Shown here one piece after another: positions 43,100-52,728 of a stretch of 64,000 nt of DNA (position 1 is the first letter of the stretch; the number at the start of each line of letters is the position of its first letter). A program made the translations under genes and the position numbers. The notes under the pieces were generated by a model. That model worked only from the letters and a program-made list of their open reading frames with translations, had not been told where the DNA came from and ran no database searches. The DNA lies in the NCBI RefSeq assembly GCF_014696105.1, contig NZ_JACJPO010000077.1, positions 23,685 through 87,684 of the forward strand. Reading direction: 5' to 3'. This stretch comes from Microcoleus sp. FACHB-1515. Its GTDB lineage: Bacteria > Cyanobacteriota > Cyanobacteriia > Elainellales > Elainellaceae.

Positions 43100-44170
43100 T
43101 TATTGTTGTAAATTTACGTCAACCGCTTGTTGTAAATCCGTCCGTACAAGTTCGATGCCGACCATAGCCGCGTCTTTGAAACTTGTTTCTTGAACGTCAG
43201 CATCGCAGACAAATGATTCCTCAAGATTTGCTCCTTTAAAGTTTGCTCCACTTAAATCCGTGCGTATTAAGAGCGTTCCCTTAAAATTTGCGTTTTCACA
43301 ATGAGCGTTCTTCAAACTTGCATCAATAAAGTATGCTCCCTGAAGATTTGCACACTCAAGGCTAGCCTCCTCAAGATCTGAAAAGCTGAAATCAACTCCT
43401 TCTAAACTAGCGCAGTCGAATTTCGCTTGCTCTAAAACTGCTCCAATGAGGCTCGCCTCCTCAAAATCTAGTTCATCGAAGTTCTCCCCCTCCTTCCCAG
43501 GACGGCGCTTGATACCAAGATACATCGAGAAGTTAGCTCCCTCGAAGAGGGTTCCCCAGCAGTATGCTCGATTGAAGTTAATACCATGAAGTTTAGTCCA
43601 AGATAAATCTGCCTGTTGCAAATCGGTTCTTGCAAGATTTGCACCCGCTAGATTGGCCCATTTAAGGCTAGCCTTGCTTAAATTGGCCTTCTTTAAGTTG
43701 GTGTAAATGAGGTTTGCTTGCTCAAGATTTGCCCAGCCTAAATCTGCTTTCGCCAAACTTGCCCACTGAAGATTTGCCTTTTGAAAATTACTACCAATCA
43801 AATCAGCTTTTTCAAGTTTCGCAAACTTTAAGTTGGCATTCTCAAAAGTTGCTTTAACAAGATCAGCTTCCTTAAAATTAGCCTGTTCAAGATTTGCCCC
43901 TTTAAAGTTTGCCGACGAGAGACGGCTCTCGCTAAAACAAATCTCTTCAAGATTTGCTCCCTCAAAATCTGCTCTCTCAAGATTTGAAAAACGGAAAGTA
44001 GCAGATCTTAAATCCATATTTCTAAAGTTGCAGGACACAAGGTACTTGTTTGTGAGTACCGCACCTTCAAGAGTTGGATTAATCCAAGGATATTTTTCTC
44101 GCCATTCGTTCCAAGAATTCACTCCCTGCTCTAATAGCTCAAGGTAGTCTTGGTTCTGCATTGACTTCAT
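43100..44170 (-). CDS. Pentapeptide-repeat protein
   Basis: This 356-residue protein is built of about 50 pentapeptide units of the A(N/D)Lxx type from residue 45 to the end (for example ADLVKATFENANLKFAKLEK), giving a right-handed beta helix. Some members mimic DNA and block gyrase; most cyanobacterial ones have no known role. It is AT-rich compared with its neighbours and lies 10 bp downstream of the truncated toxin region, between the toxin-antitoxin remnant and the helicase. It may be cargo rather than a defence part. Confidence 0.93.
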   Translation of the reverse strand: MKSMQNQDYLELLEQGVNSWNEWREKYPWINPTLEGAVLTNKYLVSCNFRNMDLRSATFRFSNLERADFEGANLEEICFSESRLSSANFKGANLEQANFKEADLVKATFENANLKFAKLEKADLIGSNFQKANLQWASLAKADLGWANLEQANLIYTNLKKANLSKASLKWANLAGANLARTDLQQADLSWTKLHGINFNRAYCWGTLFEGANFSMYLGIKRRPGKEGENFDELDFEEASLIGAVLEQAKFDCASLEGVDFSFSDLEEASLECANLQGAYFIDASLKNAHCENANFKGTLLIRTDLSGANFKGANLEESFVCDADVQETSFKDAAMVGIELVRTDLQQAVDVNLQQ

Positions 44171-44222
44171 TGTCTTCGCTCACTTCAGTAGATAGACACA
44201 TAATGCCCACCTAGCAGTTAAT

Positions 44223-44453
44223 TCACACTTCAGTGTTGAAATCGAAGCTTCGTTGTCCGTAGTCTAATTTTTGTTCAACGAGGGCTTCTGTCAATGACAG
44301 TTCGCTTGTCAAAACGGTAAGTTTTTTCTCGTCAACTTTTTGAAACAGTTCAGTTAATGATTGGGAGGAGGTGGGGTGTTGCTCTAGCGCATAGATCCAG
44401 ATATTGACATCCAAATAGATTCGATCGCCCACAATTGCGGTCAGGAGTCCCAT
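44223..44453 (-). pseudogene. Truncated PIN-domain toxin with foreign tail
   Basis: This 76-residue frame begins like a PIN ribonuclease (YLDVNIWIYALEQHP, with the first catalytic Asp) and continues to SELSLTEALVEQ, but it stops at about half the usual length of 130-140 residues. The last residues, LDYGQRSFDFN, resemble the C-terminal LEYGQQSLNFD of the DUF1156 methylase at 45340-48189, also at DNA level (about two thirds identical over 33 bases). A deletion joining the toxin to a methylase-like tail would explain this. The remaining PIN residues are missing, so it is probably inactive. Confidence 0.7.
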
Positions 44454-44714
44454 GCATCACGCTCCTGTCGGATGAACTGATCGACCCTCTTCAGGTGTAG
44501 CAAAACTGCCTTTCGCGGCTCCAATAAAGCTAGCGAGCGGTCGATTGTCGGCTAGCTCGTCCCGACTGCCGTAGTATAGCTCTAACATTTGGCGCTCTTC
44601 GGCGCTGATCAACTGCTGTTCGTCAATTTCGATCGAGATTTCGGTTCCATCTGGAATATCGATTGCTTCAATGAGTTCGATCGTTTGTCCGCGCTTAATT
44701 CCTTTGATCTTCAT
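44441..44714 (-). pseudogene. Frameshifted AbrB-like antitoxin
   Basis: The frame from 44714 encodes an AbrB/MazE-like head (MKIKGIKRGQTIELIEAIDI, PDGTEISIEI) and ends at 44457 as GSFATPEE-GRSVHPTGA. Removing one G from the GGG at 44485-44487 restores EEVDQFIRQERDAWDS, the expected tail of this antitoxin family, with a stop at 44441 that overlaps the toxin start at 44453. A one-base insertion therefore broke the gene. Its toxin partner is truncated too, so the module looks dead. A sequencing error is the alternative. Confidence 0.75.
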
Positions 44715-45337
44715 GGTGTATTTTCTTGTTGCTGTAGGTTTTGTTCACAAAGCTCGAAAATAGAGTGAAGTATTCCTAAGATCGAGTTAGTATCGCTCAC
44801 GGAATATAGCAAGGTTTCGTGAACGGCTCCTGCTAGATCAAGTCGATAGAATTTCCAGCCTTCACCGCTGGTCACGATTCCAAATACATCAATGGTTCGA
44901 TCGATCGCCTGATTGCTCCACAGGCAAGCTTGCATTTCAACTAAACATTGTGCCAAGCCTTGCTCAAAGTCGTCCTTTTTGGCTTCTACGATGCACAAGA
45001 AAGGAGCTTCAAAGTATCCTCTATTTTCTGTCATCAAATAGTCGGCGGCTCCGTGTGCAACTTCACTCTCTAAGGTTGCGCCTTTCCAAAACTTGAGCCG
45101 CTTGAAGGGCTGGAGTGCTTCGATCAAAATTGCATCAATGATTAGTTTTTTTCCTTCTTCTGATCGACCTACATCGAATACTTGCAGGCGATCGAGATGA
45201 GTTTGAAACGCATCGCTCGGAGGAACTGGGTTAAACTTGATTTTCCAGCTAGTAAGCTGTGTGAGATTGAGTTGTTTGTAAGCTTCATCGAGCCTGAATT
45301 TGGAGAAAGCTTTCTTCTTGGGGGCGGTCGATTTCAC
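44711..45337 (-). CDS. PD-(D/E)XK-like protein next to methylase
   Basis: This 208-residue protein has a restriction-endonuclease-like core: GAADYLMTENRGYFEAPFL followed by CIVEAKKDDFEQGLAQC, the D...E-x-K pattern near residues 98-120. It looks intact. The GTG start lies two bases after the methylase stop, so it is in the same operon. It may be the nuclease arm of the methylase system or a widespread cyanobacterial family of unknown role; I cannot tell which. Confidence 0.65.
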   Translation of the reverse strand: MKSTAPKKKAFSKFRLDEAYKQLNLTQLTSWKIKFNPVPPSDAFQTHLDRLQVFDVGRSEEGKKLIIDAILIEALQPFKRLKFWKGATLESEVAHGAADYLMTENRGYFEAPFLCIVEAKKDDFEQGLAQCLVEMQACLWSNQAIDRTIDVFGIVTSGEGWKFYRLDLAGAVHETLLYSVSDTNSILGILHSIFELCEQNLQQQENTP

Positions 45338-45339
45338 GG

Positions 45340-48189
45340 TTAGGATTCCTCCTGCTCATTGGCAGCATCAAAGTTTAAGCTTTGCTGTCCATATTCCAAT
45401 TCTAGATTTGGCTGGACGTAGGCAACTTTGGCTTTGATTTCGTCCATTGCCAGCCACAGGTCGGCGAGGGCTTTTTCTTCAGGGATGCGCTTTCGTTCGT
45501 CACCGATTCTGGGGATGACTTTGAGGGCGACTTCCCACGATCGCATGAACAAATCGTTGCTCAATAGACCTGTTGATTTGAGGAAGCGGCGCACGGGGTC
45601 GATCGATTGCTCTTCGAGGTACAGGGTGATGATGGCGTGGAGGGCATCGATCAGGTGGCGGGCGGAAAATTCGGTGTCGGTGAGGGAGAAGGCGCGTTTT
45701 TTGTGGCGCTGTTGGGGCGTGAGGAATTTGCACGTGCCGCTGGTGGAGTCGAGCAGCTTGTAGGTTTTTGCCAGATCTGCGACGCTGAATCCTCCGACTG
45801 CGAGGGCAAGCTGGCGGGCATCGTCGAAGGGAAATTCGCGGGCGCGGAAGGCATCCCAGGCGAGCATATACCAGGTGGTGAGCGGGTCGAATCCGGCTGT
45901 GTCGGTTTGAGCGAGTTTGTAGAAGCGGTAGTTGGCGATCGCCCGTCTTGCTTCGGCAAAGGCTTCTTCGGGGCGGACTTCGTTGCCGGACGAGTCGAGG
46001 ATCGGGTGGTTGCGCGAGAAGACATTGAGGGCGGGGCCAAAGGCGCTCAGGTAGAGGTCGATGCCCGTGATGTCGTTGGCTTCAAATTCGGGGGCGCGTT
46101 GTTCGACCAAGTTGGCGACGGCGGGGCGCAGATCGTCCCACCAGGCTTGTCCGGCCAGTCGATCGCGCTTGCGGCACACCAAAAGGACGGTGCTGGAAAC
46201 GGAATTTTTTTGCGCCTGATGCAAGTTCTGCGGATTTTCGGTACTGACTGCCCAGGATGCGGTGATTTCAAATCCGGCATCGATCAGCGATTTGGCTAGC
46301 ACGTCCCACGCGCCGGAGTCTTTGTGATTAAACTGCACGGTCATCACGCCATCATCGCGCAAAACTCGATAATATTCGGCAAAAGCGAGCGCCATTTTTG
46401 CTTCGTAGTCCTGATTGGCAAGTTCTTCGGGCGAGGCTCCCATGTTGCGAAAGCGCGAAGGATTGGCAACGGCTTCGCGGTCTTTGTCGGTGAGTTCTGA
46501 GGCGAACAGATCGGGGAAGATGTCGCCTAATGTGCGCTTTTGCCAAACATAGAAGAAATCAGACATTTCAGCATATTGAATCGTTCCGTAGTAGGGTGGA
46601 TCGGTAATTATTGCATCGATCGAATCACTAGCAATATGAATTAAATTATCGGCTGACGCTAAATTAATTTGAATATATTTATGACCATGAATCTCAAGTT
46701 CAGGAACATTTGACTTTGCTCCAATCAAATTACATAGGTCGATGTATTCTGAAGCAAAAGCATCGGCGCACCAGTGCCATAGTTCTCCCGTTCCTGCTAC
46801 TTCAGGATAGTTCCACGTCAAATTAAGAGCATGAGTTTTGGAAGCCCGATCGACAGAAGCACGGCTGGAGTGCCAACCTGAAAGCCGAGAGTTGTGATCA
46901 ACACAGCGATCGCATACCAAAGCTAAGTAAGTTGCGATTGCTTCTGCTCTTTCTGGTTCGTACTCCTGCTGTAATTTCTGCTTCACATCATCAAGAATCT
47001 CAACATAGGTTATTAGTGTCAGAAGTTGGCGAAAATTAAAGAACTTATGCCAGTGCGTTAATCCCAGTTCAGCAGTAGCATTTCTTTCATGTGCCATGTG
47101 ACTATAAGGAATCTCGACATTCGGCACTAATTCCAACGATTGCCAGTATTGATTCTTCTGATGAATAGCTGTTTCAGTAAATGTAACACCTGCTAAATCC
47201 TCTGCTATTGGAACTCTGAATTCCAATATGCCTCTTCCTTTACGGTAAGCAACAGCATAAAGCTGATGTCCTAAACCCTCTAAACTTCCTTGAGAACGAA
47301 TTACATTATCTTCTATTACGCTTTCACAATTTGGACATTTACCGACTGCTCGGCTTAATGTTGTTGTCGTTGATGGGTCGTATTCTTCACCTGACTCAAG
47401 AACGATCGAATCCCCCTTCCCCTTCTTCCCTTTCACCAACTCAAAATCCACCCGCTTCTCAACCGGATTCGGAATTGGTCTAACTGCACACCATTTATTT
47501 AGATTCTGTTTCTCCGGTCGTTTATACAACCACCAATTCGGACTCAGAGGCACGATCGATTCACAGTTTGGGCATTTCACCGTATGCGCCCAAAGATAAT
47601 TTTGAACCTTCTCTCCGGGCAGCGAGGGAAAAAATGGAGCGAGACGTTTTTCGGCTTCTTCACCGACCCATTTCACCCAGCGATCGATCTCCACCTGAAG
47701 GTCTGCCCCAAACTTGAGCGGATATTCGATCGCCGCCTTCATCGTCACAACGGCGACCGGATTGAGATCCGAAGCCAGCACATTCAGCCCATATCGCGCC
47801 GCCTCAAACGGAATGCTGCCGCCACCCGCAAACGCATCCAAAATGGTCGGAGTGCGCGTCCCCCACATCTGCTCACACAGTTCTTGGACTTTCTGGATGC
47901 GATCGGAAGTAGGCGGCGTTTTGTAGAGCTTCGTCGTTTGGTCTTGCTGTCCCGACACGCGCCGATCGAGTCCCAGCAGATACTCAAATTCTTCGATCGA
48001 CACATCCGCAGGCAGCAGCGATCCCAGCACGGAAGCGCGACTAAACGACAGCGGCTTGCGCGAATACCACCGATGCAGCCCCTTAAACGGATTCCCGCCA
48101 TGCTCGTAATACACCTGCCGATTGAGCAGCGTCACAGGCATGATTTTCTCAATGAACACGGATTTGCGCTTAGGCGTAGGGTCGGTCAT
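45340..48189 (-). CDS. DUF1156 DNA methyltransferase (Hma-like methylase)
   Basis: This 949-residue protein matches the DUF1156 adenine-methylase plan. An N-terminal VYYEHGGNPFKGLHRWYSRKP segment comes first, then the SAM motif DAFAGGGSIPFEA near residue 116. Two CPNC zinc-like pairs and a long variable middle come next. The catalytic DPPYYGTI follows near 531, then a C-terminal helical region. It would mark host DNA while the helicase and ATPase act on unmodified DNA. The middle third (about 46560-47520) is clearly AT-richer than both ends. It is divergent from the ietAS-type pair. Confidence 0.88.
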   Translation of the reverse strand: MTDPTPKRKSVFIEKIMPVTLLNRQVYYEHGGNPFKGLHRWYSRKPLSFSRASVLGSLLPADVSIEEFEYLLGLDRRVSGQQDQTTKLYKTPPTSDRIQKVQELCEQMWGTRTPTILDAFAGGGSIPFEAARYGLNVLASDLNPVAVVTMKAAIEYPLKFGADLQVEIDRWVKWVGEEAEKRLAPFFPSLPGEKVQNYLWAHTVKCPNCESIVPLSPNWWLYKRPEKQNLNKWCAVRPIPNPVEKRVDFELVKGKKGKGDSIVLESGEEYDPSTTTTLSRAVGKCPNCESVIEDNVIRSQGSLEGLGHQLYAVAYRKGRGILEFRVPIAEDLAGVTFTETAIHQKNQYWQSLELVPNVEIPYSHMAHERNATAELGLTHWHKFFNFRQLLTLITYVEILDDVKQKLQQEYEPERAEAIATYLALVCDRCVDHNSRLSGWHSSRASVDRASKTHALNLTWNYPEVAGTGELWHWCADAFASEYIDLCNLIGAKSNVPELEIHGHKYIQINLASADNLIHIASDSIDAIITDPPYYGTIQYAEMSDFFYVWQKRTLGDIFPDLFASELTDKDREAVANPSRFRNMGASPEELANQDYEAKMALAFAEYYRVLRDDGVMTVQFNHKDSGAWDVLAKSLIDAGFEITASWAVSTENPQNLHQAQKNSVSSTVLLVCRKRDRLAGQAWWDDLRPAVANLVEQRAPEFEANDITGIDLYLSAFGPALNVFSRNHPILDSSGNEVRPEEAFAEARRAIANYRFYKLAQTDTAGFDPLTTWYMLAWDAFRAREFPFDDARQLALAVGGFSVADLAKTYKLLDSTSGTCKFLTPQQRHKKRAFSLTDTEFSARHLIDALHAIITLYLEEQSIDPVRRFLKSTGLLSNDLFMRSWEVALKVIPRIGDERKRIPEEKALADLWLAMDEIKAKVAYVQPNLELEYGQQSLNFDAANEQEES

Positions 48190-48312
48190 GTAGATTAAGA
48201 ACAGAGAAGAGGGCGAACGCTACCTTAGTGTTACCCTAAAGGGTTTGTGACTAACTGGCTACAGCCTAGTTCGTTTGTACTAAAATGAGGGAGTAAGCAG
48301 CAACTTTAGCAG

Positions 48313-49362
48313 ATGGCAAGAGGAGAGATATTAAAAAAACTCTTTCAGAGCTTTTCTCGCAATGAGAGAGAAGCCTTCTATTCTGCTGCAAAAGAATTAA
48401 TTGAAGAAGAGCGCGGCAAAAATCATCTTCTCCTTGCTAAAGACTTAGAAACGGTTCTTCACGACAGCAATGGGCACTCTTCTAGACCTCTTGCCTCTAA
48501 CCCTGCTCCATGGCATCAGTTTCCTGAACCGCCCAAGGACAAAGAAACAGGTCTGCCGTTACTCGATGTGAAGCGGTTCGACCTAACCTGGGATCACATC
48601 ATTCTCAGCGACACTATTTTCGACACCCTGAATGAGGTTGTGCTAGAGAATCGCAAGCAGGACGTTCTGACTGCCTACGGCTTAAAACCCAAAAACAAAC
48701 TTCTATTCTGTGGGCTACCTGGGTGCGGTAAAACACAGACTGCCAGAGTTCTATCTAGCGTACTGGGATTGCCGCTTGTCTACGTTAACCTAACGGCTGT
48801 CTTTTCATCCTTTTTGGGTGAAACCGCAACCAATCTTCAAAAGATATTTACCTACGTTGAGCGTGACGAATGGGTCGTTCTGTTCGATGAGTTTGATGCT
48901 ATTGCCCGCGATCGTAATACGCCCAATGAGCATGGCGAAGTCAAACGACTGGTCAATAGCCTTCTGCAACTGATTGACACCACCACGAGCCAAAGCCTCT
49001 TCATTGCTGCCACCAACCATGAATCCTTGCTAGATAGTGCCGTATGGCGACGCTTCGACGAGGTGATTTTGTTTGAGCCGCCTACGCTAGATTTACGAAT
49101 CACCCTGCTGAAGCGATATTTGTCAGCAATTCGCTATCCTGGCATCGACTTAACCTCGTTTGCTGCTCGAATTGAAAATGCCACAGGTGCAGATGTGGAG
49201 CGCATTTGTGCTGATGCAATTAAAATGGTGATTCTGCGGGGCGACAACGTATTAACTGTCACTGATTTGGAAGCGGCAATTGGGCGCTACTTGCGGAGAG
49301 AACGTATAATATCGGACTCAACAGACTTCTCTACAGATACTGAACATGGCGAGCGAGTTTGA
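48313..49362 (+). CDS. ietA: AAA ATPase of an ietAS-type pair
   Basis: This 349-residue AAA+ ATPase has Walker A FCGLPGCGKT (Lys140), Walker B VVLFDEFDAI (Asp192-Glu193), an AATNHESLLD sensor region and VWRRFDEVI with the arginine finger. The next gene encodes a subtilase and overlaps this one by 17 bp. The pairing matches ietAS, described as a plasmid incompatibility/toxin-antitoxin-like pair in Agrobacterium and as an anti-phage system by Gao and colleagues (2020). The ATPase probably controls the protease. Confidence 0.85.
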   Translation: MARGEILKKLFQSFSRNEREAFYSAAKELIEEERGKNHLLLAKDLETVLHDSNGHSSRPLASNPAPWHQFPEPPKDKETGLPLLDVKRFDLTWDHIILSDTIFDTLNEVVLENRKQDVLTAYGLKPKNKLLFCGLPGCGKTQTARVLSSVLGLPLVYVNLTAVFSSFLGETATNLQKIFTYVERDEWVVLFDEFDAIARDRNTPNEHGEVKRLVNSLLQLIDTTTSQSLFIAATNHESLLDSAVWRRFDEVILFEPPTLDLRITLLKRYLSAIRYPGIDLTSFAARIENATGADVERICADAIKMVILRGDNVLTVTDLEAAIGRYLRRERIISDSTDFSTDTEHGERV

Positions 49363-51808
49363 GCATCTAAAACTGCCTCGAATCAACATTCAGCTACCGC
49401 GCCGTGCGGGTGGTGGCGGTGGTGACAAAAAGTACCGTGACAACCGTGACACTCACGGCACTCAGATCCTCGCTCAAATTTCGTCTCTTACGCAAACTGT
49501 CAAAGAGCGTAAAAGCTCCTTTCGCCTTGATCCGAAGCTAATCTTCAAGATCAAGCTGGCAAACGAGTTTGAAGATCTTGAAGAAGATTTACCGAAGTCA
49601 GGACTGACTTTGCTGGGACGTGAACCAGCTGCCAACAAAGCGATCGTCGTATTTTCTTCAGATGAAGGACTGGCAGAATTTCGTACTCGCTGGGAAACTT
49701 ATGCTGGCATCAAATCGGGCTTCAAGAATGGCTATCTGGATGCAGTAGAGTGGCTTGCTCCGCTGGAACCTGCTGATCGCTTGGGACGATTATTAGAATT
49801 GGAGCCACTACAAGCCGGGGAAATTGCAGCACTCGATCTGGAGTTTTGGCATACGGGCGATCGCCAAGAGATGCAAAAATACATCGATCAGGTACGGCAA
49901 GGCTTGCGCGATCGCGCCACTCCATCTGCTCCCTTTGACCTGACAGACTTTTACATTGGAGATTATCTTTGCATTGCCCGAATTAAAGTCGATCAAGAAC
50001 TCCTCAACGATTTGCTAACCGAGGTGATTGTCAAAGAAATCGATCGCCGTCCCAAAGTGGCGTTTGAGCTACGAACTGACTACAACCCGCCACTTTCTGA
50101 CATTCCTAAAGTTGTCTCTCCCAGCACTACGACCTGCGGAATTCTCGTGATTGATTCCGGCGTACAGAGAGGTCATCCCTTACTGTCATCTGTAATTGGA
50201 GAGGCGGAAGTTTTTCCAGATACCAAACGTGAGTTTCTCAAAACAGAACCAGATGATCAAGCAGATCACGGCACAGGCGTAGCAGGCATTGCGGCTTATG
50301 GTGACATTGAAGCTTGCATTCAGAAGAAGTCCTTTGATCCCACTGCCTGGATTTTTTCTGCCCGTGTTCTGAATGAGAAAAACCAGTTTGATGAAGACCT
50401 GCTGCTGGAAAACCAGCTAGAGCAAGCAATTTCCTACTTCATCAAGGAATATTCCAATTGCAAAGTCATTAACTTATCGCTGGGCAATGCCGAACAGATT
50501 TACCAGAAGGGCAACAAACAGACTCGCATTGCTGCCAAAATTGATGAGTTGGCATACCGCTACCAGCAGCATAATATCCTGTTTGTAGTTGCAGCAGGCA
50601 ATTCCTTTCCCTATGCGGGCGAACGGGAGTTGCTTCGCACAGACTACCCCAATTATTTACTAGACCCTGCTGCACGAATTATTGACCCCGCCACCTCAGC
50701 GATCGCTTTAACAGTCGGCGCTTTATCGCTTGGTCGCAATAGCATGACTTACGCGACTGATGCCCGCCGTAATGCTGTCGCTAAAGTATTGGGCTATCCT
50801 TCCCCCTTTACTCGCACGGGCTTTGGAGTCGATGACATGATCAAGCCCGACCTAGTAGATTTTGGTGGAGATTTTGTGCTAGACGGTGATCGTGTTGCGG
50901 GTGACAGTGATGCCGCCGTTTCGATCGTCACCTTCTCCCAAAACTACACATCTTCTCTGTTCAAAGTAGCCAGCGGCACCAGTTTTGCTGCCCCTCGTGT
51001 TGCTAATCTCGCCGCTCAACTTTACAACAAGTATCCAACTGCATCACCAAATTTGATTCGAGCCTTGCTAGCGACCTCAGCCTCGCTGCCCCAGGAAATC
51101 CCGCTAGAGTTTCAAACTGGCTCCAAACAATCTGACAAGCAAAAATCAGAACAACTCAAAAATCGACTTGCGATCTATGGTTATGGGCAAGCCAATAGTC
51201 AACGGGCTATGTACTCTGCCGATAATTACGTCGTTTTGCTGGAAGACCATCTCGACATTCGAGTAGGCAGTTTCGACCTCTTTGAGATTCCTGCGTTGCC
51301 TCCAGAGTTTTTACAAAAGAAAGGGAAGCGATTTCTTTCAATTGCCTTAGCATTCGATCCCCCCACTCGTCCTACTCGTGGAGATTCTTATCTAGGCATT
51401 ACGATGGAATTCGATCTGTTTAAGGGAGTTGACCGAGATAGCGTAGTCAGTACCTACGTTGATGCTAAGAAAGCTCAGAAATTGGGAGACGATGGAGATT
51501 ACTCTGAGCTTTCCAAAGAAAAACTGAGGCAACAATTTACGTCTGGCTGCATTGTCGATCTTTCACCGGGTACAACCTGTCGTAAAAAAGGAACGCTGCA
51601 ACGCGGAGTTGTTGAAATTTCAAATTTAGCAACAAAATATGATGCAGGTTCGCTATATCTGGTTGTAAGTTGTAACCGCAAATGGGTGAAGGTAGAGGAA
51701 ATTCCTTCTCAAAGATATGCCTTGGTAGTGGCTGTTAGCCACTCTGACCCAGAGGTACAGCTTTACAATCGCCTACGAACCCAGATCTTGCCACGTCTTA
51801 GAGTTTAG
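49346..51808 (+). CDS. ietS: Subtilisin-like serine protease of an ietAS-type pair
   Basis: This 820-residue S8-family protease has the intact triad: Asp270 in LVIDSG, His308 in DHGTGVAGIA, Ser546 in SGTSFAAPRVA. There is no signal peptide, so it is cytoplasmic. The N-terminal 260 residues are a specific domain and the C-terminal 230 a beta-rich tail of unknown role. Overlap with ietA implies coupled translation. As an inference, the ATPase would hold the protease inactive until it senses infection. Confidence 0.88.
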   Translation: MASEFEHLKLPRINIQLPRRAGGGGGDKKYRDNRDTHGTQILAQISSLTQTVKERKSSFRLDPKLIFKIKLANEFEDLEEDLPKSGLTLLGREPAANKAIVVFSSDEGLAEFRTRWETYAGIKSGFKNGYLDAVEWLAPLEPADRLGRLLELEPLQAGEIAALDLEFWHTGDRQEMQKYIDQVRQGLRDRATPSAPFDLTDFYIGDYLCIARIKVDQELLNDLLTEVIVKEIDRRPKVAFELRTDYNPPLSDIPKVVSPSTTTCGILVIDSGVQRGHPLLSSVIGEAEVFPDTKREFLKTEPDDQADHGTGVAGIAAYGDIEACIQKKSFDPTAWIFSARVLNEKNQFDEDLLLENQLEQAISYFIKEYSNCKVINLSLGNAEQIYQKGNKQTRIAAKIDELAYRYQQHNILFVVAAGNSFPYAGERELLRTDYPNYLLDPAARIIDPATSAIALTVGALSLGRNSMTYATDARRNAVAKVLGYPSPFTRTGFGVDDMIKPDLVDFGGDFVLDGDRVAGDSDAAVSIVTFSQNYTSSLFKVASGTSFAAPRVANLAAQLYNKYPTASPNLIRALLATSASLPQEIPLEFQTGSKQSDKQKSEQLKNRLAIYGYGQANSQRAMYSADNYVVLLEDHLDIRVGSFDLFEIPALPPEFLQKKGKRFLSIALAFDPPTRPTRGDSYLGITMEFDLFKGVDRDSVVSTYVDAKKAQKLGDDGDYSELSKEKLRQQFTSGCIVDLSPGTTCRKKGTLQRGVVEISNLATKYDAGSLYLVVSCNRKWVKVEEIPSQRYALVVAVSHSDPEVQLYNRLRTQILPRLRV

Positions 51809-51927
51809 CGTAATCTATTTTCCTAACAGTGCTGAAGTCCTTTCAGTGCGTGATTTATTTATTCGTCTTCTTACAGACAGCCGAAACAAGTTTACCAGGC
51901 GGTTTCAGTCTTTCCTGCTGAGGCAGT

Positions 51928-52707
51928 TTAGTTTCTGAGCTTGTGCTCCTTCAACAGAGTATCTGCCCAATCTGCATCTTCCTGAGCGAGCGACGGGTGA
52001 GCAGGTTGAGTGTAGTCGATCGCTAAATGATATCGTCCTCGCTCATAAACTTTTCCAATAATATTTTGCAGATTTAGCAAAGGCTCTTCCTCACCTATCC
52101 CTATTGGTATGAAAAAACTAGGAATTTCCTGCTGAACACTCAAAGCATAAAGCTGAGCCAAAGGACGGCGATCGCTGCGGCTCACTAAAATTCGATAGTC
52201 CGATTTCACACCTCCTAAAATCGGCAGCGGTTGCCCGCCTCGCAGCAGATCAATCTCAACCAGATGCGTCAAGCTCGCTAGAACCTGATTTCGCTTGCGC
52301 TCATACGCCTGCCTGCCCTCACCCGCTCGCTTGTTCTTAGGCGAAAGAATTTCGATCGCCGTCACGACTGCTCCCGTCGCCACTTCCCGAATTTCGAGAT
52401 ACCGCTCCTGCACTTCCTCCGTAAGCGGCACAGTCACGGTAATAGGCTCGGCTGACTGAGTAAGCGTTGCTGTCGCGACAGGCTGATTCTGAGGCTGCTT
52501 GGAGACAATAGAAACATCAGGAATTCCGACCAACACGCTGTCGTCTGCACCGCTGAGATAAATCCGCTTCTCGATCGCAACTCGGTACTTCTCGCTCAGA
52601 TGGTCTGTCAGGTCGTCTGCGATCGCCACAATCAAGCGGCTATGAACTTCTGACCATAGCTCAGGGTTCTCCAAGTACGGGTTCATTCCGGGGAAGGGCG
52701 ATCGCAT
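51928..52707 (-). CDS. DUF4058 family protein
   Basis: This 259-residue protein starts RSPFPGMNPYLENPELWSEVH, the hallmark of DUF4058, a family frequent in cyanobacteria. The EILSPKNKR block near residue 120 resembles the E-x-K pattern of PD-(D/E)XK nucleases, so a nuclease-like fold is possible, but no function is known. It lies 21 bp downstream of the macrodomain gene on the same strand, and ahead of ietS in convergent orientation. Confidence 0.9.
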   Translation of the reverse strand: MRSPFPGMNPYLENPELWSEVHSRLIVAIADDLTDHLSEKYRVAIEKRIYLSGADDSVLVGIPDVSIVSKQPQNQPVATATLTQSAEPITVTVPLTEEVQERYLEIREVATGAVVTAIEILSPKNKRAGEGRQAYERKRNQVLASLTHLVEIDLLRGGQPLPILGGVKSDYRILVSRSDRRPLAQLYALSVQQEIPSFFIPIGIGEEEPLLNLQNIIGKVYERGRYHLAIDYTQPAHPSLAQEDADWADTLLKEHKLRN

Positions 52708-52728
52708 AGTCCAACCTTAGCAGCGATC

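Noticed and set aside
43100..44170. Tandem DNA repeats in the pentapeptide gene
   Set aside because: The repetition is that of the pentapeptide protein; bases vary between units, so it is not a separate DNA repeat.
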